A DNA stretch of 64,000 bases from Tetragonia tetragonoides (lineage: Eukaryota > Streptophyta > Magnoliopsida > Caryophyllales > Aizoaceae). Under the pieces are notes generated by a model. It saw only the letters and a list, made by a program, of their open reading frames with translations, had not been told where the DNA came from and did not search any database. Positions 34,857-46,595 of this stretch are shown in pieces (position 1 is the first letter of the stretch; every line of letters begins with the position of its first letter). The stretch covers positions 34,696,766 through 34,760,765 of the forward strand of contig CM076147.1 in the NCBI GenBank assembly GCA_038025085.1. Direction: 5' to 3'. Position numbers and translations under genes: made by a program.

Positions 34857-34990
34857 CGTACTTACCGTGCCCTATTTATATTCGAGAGAAATTACAGAGA
34901 GAACTTTGAAGGGCGATCGAGCGCAGTCCTGAAGGAGCCCTACTCTGCCAAATTAAGGTTGGTTAATTCTCTCTCTATTTGGGTTCTCTA
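34857..34990 (+). promoter_or_regulatory. Possible orphan promoter and first leader exon
   Basis: ctatttatattc at 34871, then a ~90-bp stretch ending ctgccaaattaag|gttggt looks like a TATA box, short leader exon and donor. No coding exon follows before the nested transposons and the LINE; the next acceptor-plus-ATG context is the decayed F-box gene at 41905. Weak. Confidence 0.25.
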
Positions 34991-35239
34991 CCATTGAATT
35001 GCTGTTTTTTTTAGTACTATTCCTGTGAATTGAAGTGAAAGCTCTGAATCCTCTGGGTTTTTTAGGAGTTTAAAACAATTTTTTAAACCATCATGTTGTA
35101 GGGTTTTTTCTCTTTTAATTTCATTGTCCATATCCATCATAATTCCACTTTGTTATTGTAATTTAGTAATTAATGAGTGAGTAGCTATTGTTTGTAAACA
35201 ACTAGGAGTGATGACTGATGTCATCGAACTCTTGTTTGG

Positions 35240-35905
35240 AACTTTTGTTAGAGTTTGTTTGGGAGTTGTAGGTAAGGAGAATGGAGGAACAAATTGCTGT
35301 CACTTAAACATTTTTCTTTTCTCTCCTTCTCCCCAATTTGGGGAATAAAAATTGAGTTAATGGAGGAGGAATTTTTCCTAAGAGCCTGTTCGGTAGTTGG
35401 AGAATGGGGGGATGAGGGGAAAATAACAAATTATCATTGTTTGTCAGTTTTTTTGAAGAGAATGGAGGGGAATGAAGGGAACAATTTCCCTCCGTTAACT
35501 CAATTTTCTCAAATTGGGGAGGAGTGTAGGGGAATTTCAAGTGACAGCAGTTTGTTCCCCTCCCTTCTCCTTACTTAAAGTCCCACACAAGGTGAAATAT
35601 TTCACCTTTATTCTCCTCCATTCGCTTCCATTCCCATCCAAAACTTTCAAACAGGGTATAAAGAATGGGAACGTGGGCGGAAATAAAAAAATTTTAAGAG
35701 TTTTTTTAAAAAAAGGGAAGGCATGGGAATGAAGGGGAGCAATTTCATTCCATTAACTCAACTTTTTTCGATGAGCAAAAATCAACTTCTATCCCTCCAA
35801 ATTGAAAGTAATGAGGGGGAGGCAAAATTGTCGAATAGGTTGACATATTTCCACTCCCTTCTCGTCCCTTTCCACATAAAAACCTCCAAACAGGCTTTTA
35901 GTGCA
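35240..35905. mobile_element. Nested cluster of related Tourist-like MITEs
   Basis: Several ends of one type occur: gagtttgtttgggagttgta (35250), gagcctgttcggtagttgga (35382), and on the opposite strand the complements of aaaactttcaaacagg (35640) and aaacctccaaacaggc (35881). The interiors are full of gggaatggagg and cattcccctcc words in both orientations. At least two elements are nested; the outer one is about 35382-35897. Clean target duplications were not found. Confidence 0.6.
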
Positions 35906-36516
35906 TCTCTAATTCTGCAAATGTCTAGAGAGGTTTTTTTCCTATGCCATGTCTTCTCTAACTACCTATTTTCCAAAAATACCTTCCTCTAATCCAAGGG
36001 CTCCAAAATCCCCCCACTAATCAAGTGGTGAATGTTGAGAGAGAGTGGAACTCTAAAGAATCAATACCCAGAGCCAAAAGTAGTTCTCCATATTTTTAAA
36101 ATGTTTTGAAAAGAAGTTTGGGTCGTAAATTTAAGAAAGTATTAATTAGCCACTGGGAGCTATTACCCAATTACTATTAACTAGGGATGTGCTCCGTGCG
36201 GATTAGTTACTAGATTATGAATTTTCGTTTTTCCCTAGTGACTAACCTAATATCAATGTCACTAATGGTGTGTACTTTACTGGTCATTTCAGCAGTGGTG
36301 TTCAGTTCAATTCAATGGTGTTCGTTCTGTCCACTTTAGTTCAACCCCAAAGAACACACACCCTAAATACACTAACGAACATCGGTGACATTCACTCAAT
36401 TTTATTTTTTTTAAATTCGCCGATATATAGCCCGATACGTGTATTATGAACGATTCCACAACTTATAAAAGATATTGGTATTAGTTCTCATTTCTCAGTA
36501 ATTTCTCTCAACAATG

Positions 36517-36662
36517 CTTTTTTTCTTAGATAACATGGGTAATCCCATGGGCTCTAAAGTTAACAATAAGGAAAACCTCCAGTGATCCTTAGGAGACTCG
36601 AGCCTGGGATCTCTGGAATACATCTTAGAAGTCTTACTAGCTGAGCTACCCAGCTACCCCCT
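36517..36662 (-). mobile_element. tRNA-like SINE head
   Basis: Reverse complemented, the segment starts ggggtagctgggtagctcag, then ctagtaagactt, and ~45 bp later has ggctcgagtctcc. These match RNA polymerase III A-box (TAGCTCAGYNGG) and B-box (GGTTCGANTCC) elements at roughly tRNA spacing. It does not fold as a tRNA gene with a full acceptor stem, so a SINE or SINE fragment is more likely. Its 3' tail is unclear. Confidence 0.5.
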
Positions 36663-37017
36663 CAATATTGTTTTATTTTGGTTCTGTCAGTTTAGATTGT
36701 CCAATAGTGTTTTGTTTCTTTTCTTTTTTTGATCTAGCAATAGTAGTGCTAGTGGTTGTTATACATTAGAATGTGTCTTCCTTTGTTGTATATGAAGTCT
36801 TCAATTTATTTATTTTTGGGTCAATAAAAAATTAGCTTTCATTAACCAGTGATAACAATAAGTACAGCTGGTGGTTTCTTGGACTATACCAACCAGACCT
36901 AGGCAATACAGAGAAAACACTAAGGATATACAAGCTATTCATTAGTGAAATTTGGCACCTTCTAGGAAGGGTACAAATGCCACCAAATCAAACATAGTTG
37001 TATAATCCTAGACCACT

Positions 37018-40000
37018 TATGGGTAACTATTTAGGGAATTTAAAATATTACACCACTTACTATACTGGTTCCCCTTAATGTGCAGCTCATTAACAATTAC
37101 TCTAATAACATCATCACTTGAGACTCTCTGTTGCTGAAACCGAATCTTGTTTCTGGCACTCCAAATATGATAAATTGCAGCTACAAGGAGGAATCCATAG
37201 ACACAAGCTTGGGGACAGTTGTTTCTGATTCGTTGTTGAGCCCATTGAACCTCTGCAGACCAAGGTAGCGGTTGTCAAGGAGTACCAAACCATTGTAACA
37301 GTCTTGACCAAATCCCTTGTGAAAAGGGACACATGAAGAAGAGATGGTCTAAATTCTCATCTGCACCTGTATTACACAGGCTGCAAGCCAACGGAACATG
37401 CAAGCCCCAGGTTGGCCATGGAAAGCAAGCCAGCAAATAAACCTTTGTCTAGGAATCAAACCAGGAAGCATAATCAACCTCTTCCAGGGAACCTGAGGGT
37501 ACTCGGGAGCCATAAAAACGTAGGCCTTTTTTATGTTGTATTTACCATGAATACATATTTTCTGTAGGTCAGATTGGCAAGCTTCATTGCCCAAGTATTT
37601 CCTGGATTACCACCCAGCAAGCTTGTGCAGGGATGGTAGCCTCAAAAACAGATTTTTCTCTAAAATAATAGTTATGGATCCATTTGATCCAAAGTCTATC
37701 TTTCTTTTGCTCTACCGCCCATAAAAGTTTACCAATGGCTGCTCTGTTCCAATAGAAAATATCTATGATATTCAACCCACCAGCACCAAGAGGAGAACAA
37801 ACTCTATCCCAAGCAAGGAGAGGTTTTTTAGATGTGGAAATCTGTCCTGTCCAGAGAAAAGTTTTACAGGCTGCATTCACTAGTTTGATGACTTTCTTTA
37901 GCAAGAGGAAAATTTGTGACCAATAGGTTTGTAAGCCAAATAAAACACTCTTAATGAGCTGCACTCTCCCACCATAGGACAAGAAATGAGAAGTTCAACA
38001 ATTAATACGTGCCACAATCTTATCAACAAGAGGCTTACACTGCATAATTGTGAGTTTTTTTGAGGAGAGGGGTACGCCCAAGTACTTGAAAGGCAACTCC
38101 CCAGCAGAAAATCCCAGATGTTGAATAATATTTTCCCTGTCATCAACCAGGATACCAGATGTGTAGATGCAGGTCTTCTCAATGTTTGCTTGCAAACCAG
38201 AGGACTGAGAAAACTTGTCAAAATCAGCATAAAGAAGCTGAACAGAAATCAAGTCTCCTCGACAGAACATCAAAAGGTCATCTGCGAAACACACGTGTAA
38301 TATCAAGTTTCCTACACCTCGGGTGGAAATTGAAGTCAGGACAACGCTGAAGTTGCTTCAGGGACCTATTTAAATATTCCATGGCAAGAACAAATAAGTA
38401 AGGAGACATGGGGTCTCCTTGCCTTAGACCTTTCTTAGCCTCGAACTTTGGTGTCAAACCACCATTTATGAGTAGAGAGTAGCTGACAGTTGTAACACAT
38501 GTCATAATCCATTGCACAAATCTATAAGGAATACCAAGCTCAAGCAGAACACTCTGTAAAAAACTCCATTCAATAGAGTCGTATGCCTTCCTCAAGTCAA
38601 CATTTAACATACACCTAGAAGACATGCCCTTTCTAGTATATGATTTCACCAATTCATGACTCAAAATGACATTATCCATTATGTGCTTACCTTCAATAAA
38701 TGCAGATTGGGCAGGACCAACAAGGAAATCCACTACAGACTTTAGCCTATTGGTAATAACTTTGGCCAACATCTTGTAAATAGTAGAACAACAGGCAATG
38801 GGTCTGAATTCCTTGACAAAAGTAGGCTTCGAGACTTTAGGCACAAGGGTAATGGTGGTACAGTTGACAGCTCGAAGTAATTTACTATTACCAAAAAAAT
38901 CCATAATAGCACTAATTATATCATCTCCAACAATATCCCAATTAGATTTAAAAAAATCAACAGGAAAGCCATCGATACCTGGAGCTTTTTCGGCTGGAAG
39001 CTCCTTAAGAGCTTGGAGGATCTCCGCTTCTGTAATCTCATGAATCAAGGTTTGTTGTTGCTCAATAGAGAGTGTAGGGCCGTCCCTGATTACTGTAAGA
39101 TCAATAGCAGGTAATGAGGGTGAGGGTGCAGCAGAACCCATTAATTTCCCATAAAATCTGGTGAATTCCTCCTGGATAGCCAAAGGTTCTGTGATCTTGT
39201 GCCCCTCTTCAGAGTAGATAGATGACACTCTGTTTGTTGCTCTTCTAGCTTTTAGGTGAGCATGGAAATATTTTGTATTCTGATCCCCTTCTTTAAACCA
39301 GAGAACCCTGGATTTCTGTCTAAGTATCTGCTCATTTACATGAGCCCATTTGCTAATATCTTGTTGTATAGCCCTCTCTTGATGAATTAGTTGTGCATTG
39401 AATAAATCTGTCCGCAAAGCTTTCTGAATGTCAGCAAGAGTATGTTGGTACTTGCTCAAGGTAGCTTCTGCTTGCATAAGTGGTCTTACTAGCAGCTCTT
39501 TTTGCAATCATCTTTAACTTTTGCCATATTTGGAACATCTTGACACCTTCAATAGGGACCTGCCATGTCTCTTTCACCATCTGTGTGAATTCCTGATTTT
39601 CCAGGAGAATATTAAGGAGTCTGAAGGGTCTGTGAACCTGTATATAACTGGAGTCAGTAGATAAGTAAATGGAAGAATGATCAGAAACTTGAGGATCCAA
39701 GTAATCAGCCTCAATATGCCCATAATTACACATCCAAGTCATATTCCCTAGAGCACAATCAATATGGCTATACACTCTATTCTGAGCCTCTTGCTTGTTG
39801 CTCCAAGAATAGGTCCAACCCTTACTTTTAATTTGGTGGAGACTAATAGTATCAATGAAAATTTTGAAATCCCTGGTCTCGGCTTCATGGACAAGAGCTC
39901 CATTTATCCTATCATCAATGGAGAGCACAACATTGTAATCACCAATGAGAAGCCAAGGATCATTACCAACATTTATACCACTCAACTGAAACCAAAGATC

Positions 40001-40354
40001 ACCTCTCTCAGCTACTGAATTCAGACCATACACAGAGGTGATATAGCTACAAAAATCTGTACTACTATCAATTACTTTGCAATGAATAAATTGTTCATGA
40101 ATCATGATAACTTGCAAGTCCACAAGATGCGCTTGCCACAAGACCCAAATTCTTCCATTTCTAGCAAAAGCATAGTTGTCTGCAAAGTCCCAACCTCGAG
40201 CAATGAACTGAGTAATTTTTTTTGATTTTCTTTCTTTCACTCTTGTTTCTAAACAAGCAAACAAGGACACTTTATTTTTAAGCAAGAAGGATTTCACTTC
40301 CTTCTGCTTATGGGGCTTATTTAACCCCCGAACATTCCATGACACAAGAATCAT
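37018..40354 (-). pseudogene. LINE ORF2: endonuclease and reverse transcriptase, broken
   Basis: It starts with ATG at 40354 in the motif VSWNVRGLNKP. The apurinic endonuclease domain (40354 to about 39650) has LETR (E), GDYN, and VSDHS. The reverse transcriptase (about 39030-38000) has RPIACCSTIYKM, AFIEGKHI, MLNVDLRKAYDSIEW, GLRQGDPMSPYLF and FADDLL. Breaks: frameshift near 39490, frameshift near 38300 just before FADD, a TGG-to-TGA stop at about 38004 (INC*TSHFLSYGG), frameshift near 37590 and frameshift near 37365 in the zf-RVT region. C-terminal end WAQQRIRNNCPQ to GNQYSKW is readable around 37240-37040. The usual product would nick target DNA and copy LINE RNA. Confidence 0.88.
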
Positions 40355-41614
40355 GGGGGATTGTGATGTACATCGGGGTACCTCCCACTCTCTTGGAGTT
40401 CCCTAACACACTCACTATAAGTTTCCAGCACTGAAAACGCATTATTTTGCAGCAAAATATTATCATCATTCATCCCCTCTTGTTGATCCTGGTGGCTAGT
40501 TGTGCACTCTCCATGGTAGATAATAACTTGTTTGCCCTTGTCCAAGACATGGAAATTGGGAGTTACAGAAACATTATTAACATCAATAGAAAGGGGGATT
40601 AGTATTCACCTTTGGGACCCAGATATTCTTTCCTTGCTTCTTCCTCTTCTGATTTGTCTTCCGAGGTCGCTGCTGAATATGTTGCTTTGTACCTTGAGCA
40701 ATAGGCACGTTACAATCACCAGTTTTGTGACCAAAACGGGCACAATCAGTGCAGAATATGGGCTTCCAATCATAGTCAATTGTCTGTATAAAGCATGAGC
40801 CATCAGGCTTCTCATTAGGCATCTCAGTGGGTAGAGGTCTCGAGACATCAACTTCAATCAGTATACGTATCCTGACGAGTAGTAAGTGCATCAGTTTGTA
40901 TAGGACAGCCTACAAAGCTTGCAATGCGACTCAAATTGTCAGGCTCCCAACAATAGACAGGAAGTTGAGGGAACTTCACCCATAGAGAAACTATTCTGAA
41001 TAAGTCCTTATCAAACTTGAAATCAGGCTCCCAAATTTGCAGCATGAGAGGTCGATTATTTATGTAATAAGGCCCATACTTCAGAATCTCATCACGATCA
41101 GCAATCGAGTTGAATTTAAACAGAAAATATCCATCGTCATGTAAGAAAACCTTAGGTTGAGCGACATCACGCCAAACACCTTGAACAAACTTTAACATAT
41201 CCGTAAAATCTGGTGAATCACCCACAACATAACCAATCAAAGCATTTTTCCAGACATTTTCTTGTATTTTCACAGTTTCATGATTTAATGTCACTACCAT
41301 TTTCCCCTCTTTAAGCTTAGGAGGGACAAAAGAAAGACGCATACCAGTACGAACAACCCGATTGTCATGGGTTTCGCCATGCTTCTCACCACCTTTCTCG
41401 CCCTCCCCTTTATTCGGCGTCGGTAGCGCAGAGCTATCGGAGAAATTAAGCTTCCGTGCAGCATTAGAGACATCCTCTTCGTTCTCCTCTGAATCAGAGA
41501 CATCAGAAACATGCCCTTCTTCCCCAGATTTAGAACTTCCACCATCTTAATCGGACCTCCGGACGGTGGAGGGACCACCGTTACCTTCTTCCGGCGGCCT
41601 CGTTTTTTACTCAT
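40351..41614 (-). pseudogene. LINE ORF1: DUF4283 and CCHC zinc knuckle, broken
   Basis: The likely start is the ATG at 41614 (MSKKRGRRKK). An acidic stretch, DVSDSEENEED, follows in another frame, so there is a frameshift near 41520-41545. DUF4283 is readable from about 41340 to 40870 (VWRDVAQ, GYFLFKF, RPLMLQIWEPDF, VKFPQLPVYCW). A frameshift near 40870 leads to CTDCARFGHKTGDC, the CX2CX4HX4C-type knuckle at about 40750. Another shift near 40560 is needed to reach the last part, ending NPP. Its TGA (40353-40351) overlaps the ORF2 ATG as ATGA. ORF1 proteins of this family bind the element's RNA. Confidence 0.8.
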
Positions 41615-41715
41615 CTGAGTCGAAGTGTACGTTAGCAAAACCCGCGTTAACGTGCACTTAGAGAGAATTTCAGTTATCCTGCGCACCTCCCGCGTTAATC
41701 GGACCTCCGGACGGT
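41547..41715. repeat. 21-bp direct repeat near the LINE 5' end
   Basis: ttaatcggacctccggacgg occurs exactly at 41547-41567 (with the final t) and 41695-41715, 148 bp apart. The outer copy touches the LINE's 5' border, 2 bp inside the target duplication; the inner copy is part of ORF1 (PSGGPIK). This is compatible with microhomology or template switching during 5' end completion. Confidence 0.9.
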
Positions 41716-41904
41716 CTTCTTCAATTTTATTTCTCATGGAATGTCTTGCTAGGTTAACAATGGATCTTATATTCCCTGTACGGTAGATTATTACTCCTAT
41801 GATAATTTATAAATTCCATTTTGCATTTGCTCGCAGAAATTTTAACAAGTCAGGTAGAAGAAACTTTAGCTTGGGCTGGTGTATTTTCACTATTTTGTAG
41901 AGGT

Positions 41905-42672
41905 ATGGCAGATTGGTCTGAACTTCCACATGAGATCCTTGGGGATATTATGCTGAAGTTGGATGATATTGATTGTTGTATTCGCTTTTCTGTTGTGTGC
42001 CATTCATGGAACTGTGCATATACGATGGTGAAAGAGATTATCCACTCAAGAATTACGCCTTGGCTTCTTCTAGCCGAGAACACAAAAGAGAACCCAGAGT
42101 GCTTTAGAAAAGTGTTCAATCCTAGTACAAACAAGTGCTATCATTTAAAGCTCCCACAAACTTTTGGGAGGAGATCAGATGTTGGGGTTCATCCTAACCA
42201 AGCCCATTAATGGAATGGTGATATGCATCTTTTTAACCCATTAACCAAGCCCAAATTCGTCTGCCACACATATCAACCTTGCTCAATTACTCATTAGACG
42301 AAGACTTACCTGAAGGCGGTATGCCGTTGGATGAATGGCTTCGTACATGCTTTGTGACAAGGGTAAATGTCATACGAATGCTCGATGAGTTTATTGTTTT
42401 GGTGGTGTATGGTGAAGACTTTGAGTTAGCATTCGCTAGACTTGGAGATCAAGCATGGAGAATTTGGGGTAAACGTCTTGAACTCTCGTAATTGTGTACG
42501 TAATAGAATTTATTTTACCGATGTTACTTACGAATTCTGGGAATTGCCTAGAGAATTTGGGGGCCACGACATGCGTGCCTTTGACATAGGGGATAAGTAG
42601 ATCATACCTTTCTATGAAGGCTGTGAAATCCGTTCTGCATTTTGTACCCCGTTATGGTTTAGACCAAAACTA
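41905..42672 (+). pseudogene. F-box/DUF295-type gene, decayed (copy 1)
   Basis: ATG at 41905 opens MADWSELPHEILGDIMLKLD, an F-box, followed by CIRFSVVCHSWNCAY and LPQTFGRR typical of DUF295/KIB-type F-box proteins, the substrate receptors of SCF ubiquitin ligases. The frame breaks after about 42175. Later pieces are readable out of frame: HLFNPLTKPKF (42228), FIVLVVYGEDFELAFARLGDQAW (42390), then GGHDMRAFDIGDK (42560) and RSAFCTPLWF (42634). Much of the middle of the domain is missing compared with copy 2, so it is a pseudogene. An acceptor-like ctcgcag at 41831-41837 suggests a lost leader intron. Confidence 0.8.
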
Positions 42673-43022
42673 GCTAGCAAAGTATGTCTCAAGCATTGTA
42701 ATGTCTTTTTGTCTTTCACTGCCCTATCTATTTTTCCTGTTGTTGTTGTCACCTAGTGCAATATTACTTCAACCAGTTTGCATAATTACAATGAGATTTA
42801 CAATATCTGCATTCTGTTGAATCTAATTATTCAAATACTTCTATGAATGATTTGACAGGCATTCTCTGTTTGTGGTGGTAGATGCCTCTTATATTCTTGT
42901 TTTTCATTATAGTTCTTCCTAAACCCTAAGCCATGGAAAATTTTCTGATAATGTGCCATCTTTAATTTCCTAGGTAGGAATAAGGATTTGAACGGCTAGC
43001 TATACTGGTTTTAGGAGGAGAT

Positions 43023-44151
43023 ATGGCTGATTGGTCTAAGCTTCAAGATGATATCCTTGGAGCCATTGCTTTGAAATTGGATGCCATTGAAGATTTTGTT
43101 TATTTCTCTGTCGTGTGTCGTTCATGGAAATATGCTTCGTCGTTAATCAAAGAACTCGTAAGTGACTCCAGGGTTCCTATGTTGTTACTAGCACAGAACA
43201 GAAATGATAACCCTTGTTGTTACAGGGGATTGTTTAGTCTTAGTACCAATAAAAGTTTTAAGTTGAAGCTTCCAGAAACTTTTGGGAGGAGATGTTGGGG
43301 TTCAATGTATGGTTGGCTTGTGACGGTTAGCGTTAGCGTTGGCTCGAATTCGTCTCCCAAAGTACTCCACCTTGCCCAACAACCAACGTCCACACAGGAG
43401 GTCGGTTCTGTTTAAACATAAATGGTTTCGGAAGAACTCTATGAAAAGGGTTATTGTCGTACGAATTCGTGATGAGTTTGTTGTTATGGTGGTCTATAAT
43501 GATGAGCATTATTACTTGGCTTTTGCAAGGCCTGGAGATCAGGCGTGGACACCCGTAGAAGCTCCATGGGAGCAGGATCGGAAAGTAGTTGTACATGATA
43601 TATGTGTTTGGGAGGATAAGATACTTGTCATCTTCAGTAATGGGGTACTAGGATATTGTGACATTGCAAATTCCCCAAAGGTGTCAATTTACTTACCTAC
43701 ACCTCATGAAATGTCAAAGAGGTTTGATGAAAAATACTCTTAAGGCAATGGCGTATAGACTATACTTAGTTAACTCTTTCGGTGAATTGCTTGTAGTTGT
43801 ACGACTTAAAGAGTTGCATGAAACAACAGAATTTGAAGTGTTTAGGCCTAATTTTGGTACCAAGCAAAGAGTGGGACAAAGTGGATGATATGGGAGATGT
43901 TACATTGTTTGTTGGTGATAATTGTTCGACGTCTGTTCGTACCATGTATGCTCGCAATTGCGAACGCAATCATGTGTATTTTACTGACGACGAAGCTGAG
44001 TTATGGAGCTGGGGAAGAGAACGTGCGTGGTGGTCGTGACATGGGTGCATTTGACATCACCGTGTATAGCAAAGTCCTGGAAATTTATAGAGGTAGTATT
44101 GGGAAACGTTCTGCATTTTGCCCTCCGTTGTGGTTCACGCCTATGACTTAG
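43023..44151 (+). pseudogene. F-box/DUF295-type gene, decayed (copy 2)
   Basis: Tandem paralogue 1.12 kb after copy 1, starting MADWSKLQDDILGAIALKLD with an F-box and VCRSWKYASSLIKEL. The DUF295 part is more complete: LPETFGRRCWGSMYGWLVTV, FVVMVVYNDEHYYLAFARPGDQAWTPV, VVHDICVWEDKILVIFSNG, FGELLVVVRL, LFVGDNCSTSV, VYFTDDEAELW, GGRDMGAFDI and CPPLWFTP. These pieces sit in different frames, with shifts near 43345, 43735, 43850 and 44020 and a deletion after 43320, so no full protein can be made. If transcribed, only the F-box and ~90 further residues would be translated (43023-43415). Confidence 0.82.
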
Positions 44152-45494
44152 ATGGTCTCACCTTTTATCTTTTGTGCTTGCATATCTCCGTCTATTGATT
44201 TAAAAACTCTAATATGAAACGTTTCATGCATGAGGTATCACTTTTTTGTTTGAAGGCATCACTTTTCATGTACAATGGTATCATTTTTCTGCTAATAGGT
44301 ATCACGCGTCATGCATGATGCCGTCTCCGCCTCATGAGAGTTTTTGTGTTAATTCAAACTTTGATCGAGGAATTAAATTGTAGGGCACACCATGTTCAAT
44401 ATCAAGTTTTTGTACTAGCTCTGCCATACTTTATTCTAATTCTTGCATTGTAGTTGCAGTAGTGTTCCTCTCCATATGTTGGCTCTTTCAGAGCCTCAGA
44501 GGTAATTTGACCAGTGTAGACGTATAGTGCTACAATGGGCTTGGACTACTTAGTTTGAAAGCCTATAAAGGTTGCGAGCCCAAGTATATTTAGTTTACCC
44601 AAACAGGCAACATCTAGCATTGCTATAGTAATACAGATACACACTAGATAAGCCAACAAGATAAATATTGTGGACATGCTTATGCCAATGTGACAGTTTA
44701 ATTCGACAGTAACGGTTGTGGTGTTGTTCAACTTGTTCTTGATGGCATTACTGAATCATATTTTTTAAAATATTTATTGGAAATATAAGGTAGATTGATA
44801 AAGATTGCATAGCTTTATAATTCATATTGCCAATTATTGGGTTCTACTTACTACTTCTATCATTGAAAAGCACTCGAAACAACAATGTATGAAATGTCAT
44901 TTTTCACACACACACACACTAAAAAGAAGGTTTTAGAGCTCTTTTCTTTTTCCATCCAATCATGCATATAAATTTGACTCATAGTACTATTAATAAATAA
45001 TGGAATTGTCAAAGGAAAAAGTTAGCGGTGGATCCTTTGTCATTGTGATCCATGTCCTTTTTTCCTGTTTTTTTAATTAAGTGAAGAGGAATAGGACACA
45101 CATATCACTGTCGGGGGTTGAGAGAGAGAGAAAAGTAGATAAGAGTATCATTGAGATTTATGTGATGAGTGATTGGTTGGATATATAATCTTTTGGCTAA
45201 GGCAGATGCCACGTGTTAATAAAAAAAATTGCCTGTATAAATCTATGACTCAAGGTACACGTCAGGCTAATTAATTAGTGAAAACACATACGGCAAAAAT
45301 TATATAAAATGGTTTTACCGTGACAGACCACATTTTCAAATGTTGGGGCTTAGAGGTTCCTTGCCACTTAAAGCTTTAAATTTGCTCGGACAACAAGTGA
45401 ATTTTGAAAGACATGACTCGTGCACTTAAACTCTTAACCTGTTTTTCAAATTTTCCAGCCAAATTGTAATTATTGTGGGTTATTTAATATTAAG
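44152..45494. other. Intergenic region, small repeats only
   Basis: A (CA)8 run at about 44904-44919 and a piece of the CCTCA foldback family at 44296-44345 (cctcatgagagtttttgtg) are visible. No gene or larger element is recognised. Confidence 0.5.
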
Positions 45495-45507
45495 ATGTTT
45501 GTTTGGT

Positions 45508-46096
45508 AAGTCGAACTCTCTCTCTCTCTCCTTTTTCTCTCCTCTCAAAACCCTAGTTTTTCTCTTTTGCCTCTTCTCATCTTTCATTATAGTTTTAGGC
45601 CGGGAGGACCGATTTAGGTCATTCCCGGCCTGTATTTGATGTTCTTCATCTAGTTTGACTCTAATTTCTACTCTTTTTCGCTTTAGGTGGAATAAATTTC
45701 TCTCCCTTTGTGGAGTTCATTGGTATTTTCATTTCTTCCTATTCGTAGGATTCTCTTTTCGCCTATGTGCGATATCTATTTTATAGGTTCAATATGATTT
45801 TGGGGACCGGATATACATACAACCGATGGTATCAAACAAAGTTTTGTAGGCAAGTGATTGCTTTGCTCGCGGTGAAGATCTCCACTTTCGTCAAAGATGA
45901 AGATACATCAAAGGAAGCACATGGTTACTATGCATGTTGGGAGTCGCACCGAGGTGTCCTTGTCAATTGTCTTGTTAGCAAAAATTGTGTTGTTATTCTT
46001 GATTTAGTATATTCTAGGGTTATTTTAATTGTAGATGCCGTATGGCTTTTCTATTAATGAAAATTTTGCTATTCCCCTCTCAAAAAAAAAAAAAAA
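45508..46096 (+). mobile_element. Poly(A)-tailed retroposon with perfect 13-bp target duplication
   Basis: A ~590-bp insert between two identical copies of atgtttgtttggt (45495-45507 and 46096-46108). It ends in a run of 14-15 A directly at the right copy, so it was inserted by target-primed reverse transcription, in plus orientation. Its start is like a plant mRNA leader: (CT)n, then ctcaaaaccctagtttttctc. A 96-codon frame (45767-46057) has no family I know. The last ~70 bp (ctattaatgaaaattttgct) resemble plant LINE 3' ends, so it may be a nonautonomous LINE deletion derivative or a processed transcript copy. Confidence 0.85.
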
Positions 46097-46595
46097 TGTT
46101 TGTTTGGTCGTTATAAAACCCTGTAGCCCCCTCTTGTATTAAATTAGACCCTAATCGAACAAAATTAGGGATTGAATTTTCTCTTTATTTCTCGAGCTTT
46201 TGGATCCTCCCCCTCCCTGCTTTGAAAAGAGAAATATGAGTTAAAAGAGCGTATAACATTTTTCAGAAAAAAGAAAGAATGCCAGAAATCCAAATCGATC
46301 GGATATTTTGAGCGGAGGGGCGAGTTATGGACCTAAATGTATGAGTCAAAACATTAGTATTACTTTTGAGACAATTATTACATTTTAATTAAAATAAATG
46401 TACTTTTGACAGTTTTACCGTTAAACGATCTTAATACACAAGACATATTCAAACACTTGCGCAAAAACTCAAATAATTAGACGGTCTCACCACGAGGGAG
46501 GCTAAGTGATACCTGTTTTTTTTTTTGTTGGGGTGCAGTCATTTACTCAAATAGTTCGTTCGTAGTTAAATTTGATCGAGGAGTATATGCAAACA

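Larger units (their letters stand above)
36811..41717 (-). mobile_element. L1-type LINE, near full length, inactive
   Basis: A 4.9-kb element on the minus strand with two overlapping reading frames (ORF1 40351-41614, ORF2 about 37018-40354), a 5' leader and an A-rich 3' tail (aaaaataaataaa on the minus strand, 36811 upward). It is flanked by the imperfect 13-14-bp target duplication tcttcaattttatt / tcttcaatttatt (41718-41731 and 36798-36810). Domain order is DUF4283, zinc knuckle, EEP endonuclease, reverse transcriptase, zf-RVT. At least five frameshifts and one new stop inactivate it. No RNase H domain is visible, unlike the remnants at 0.4-5.6 kb, so it is a different lineage. Confidence 0.9.
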
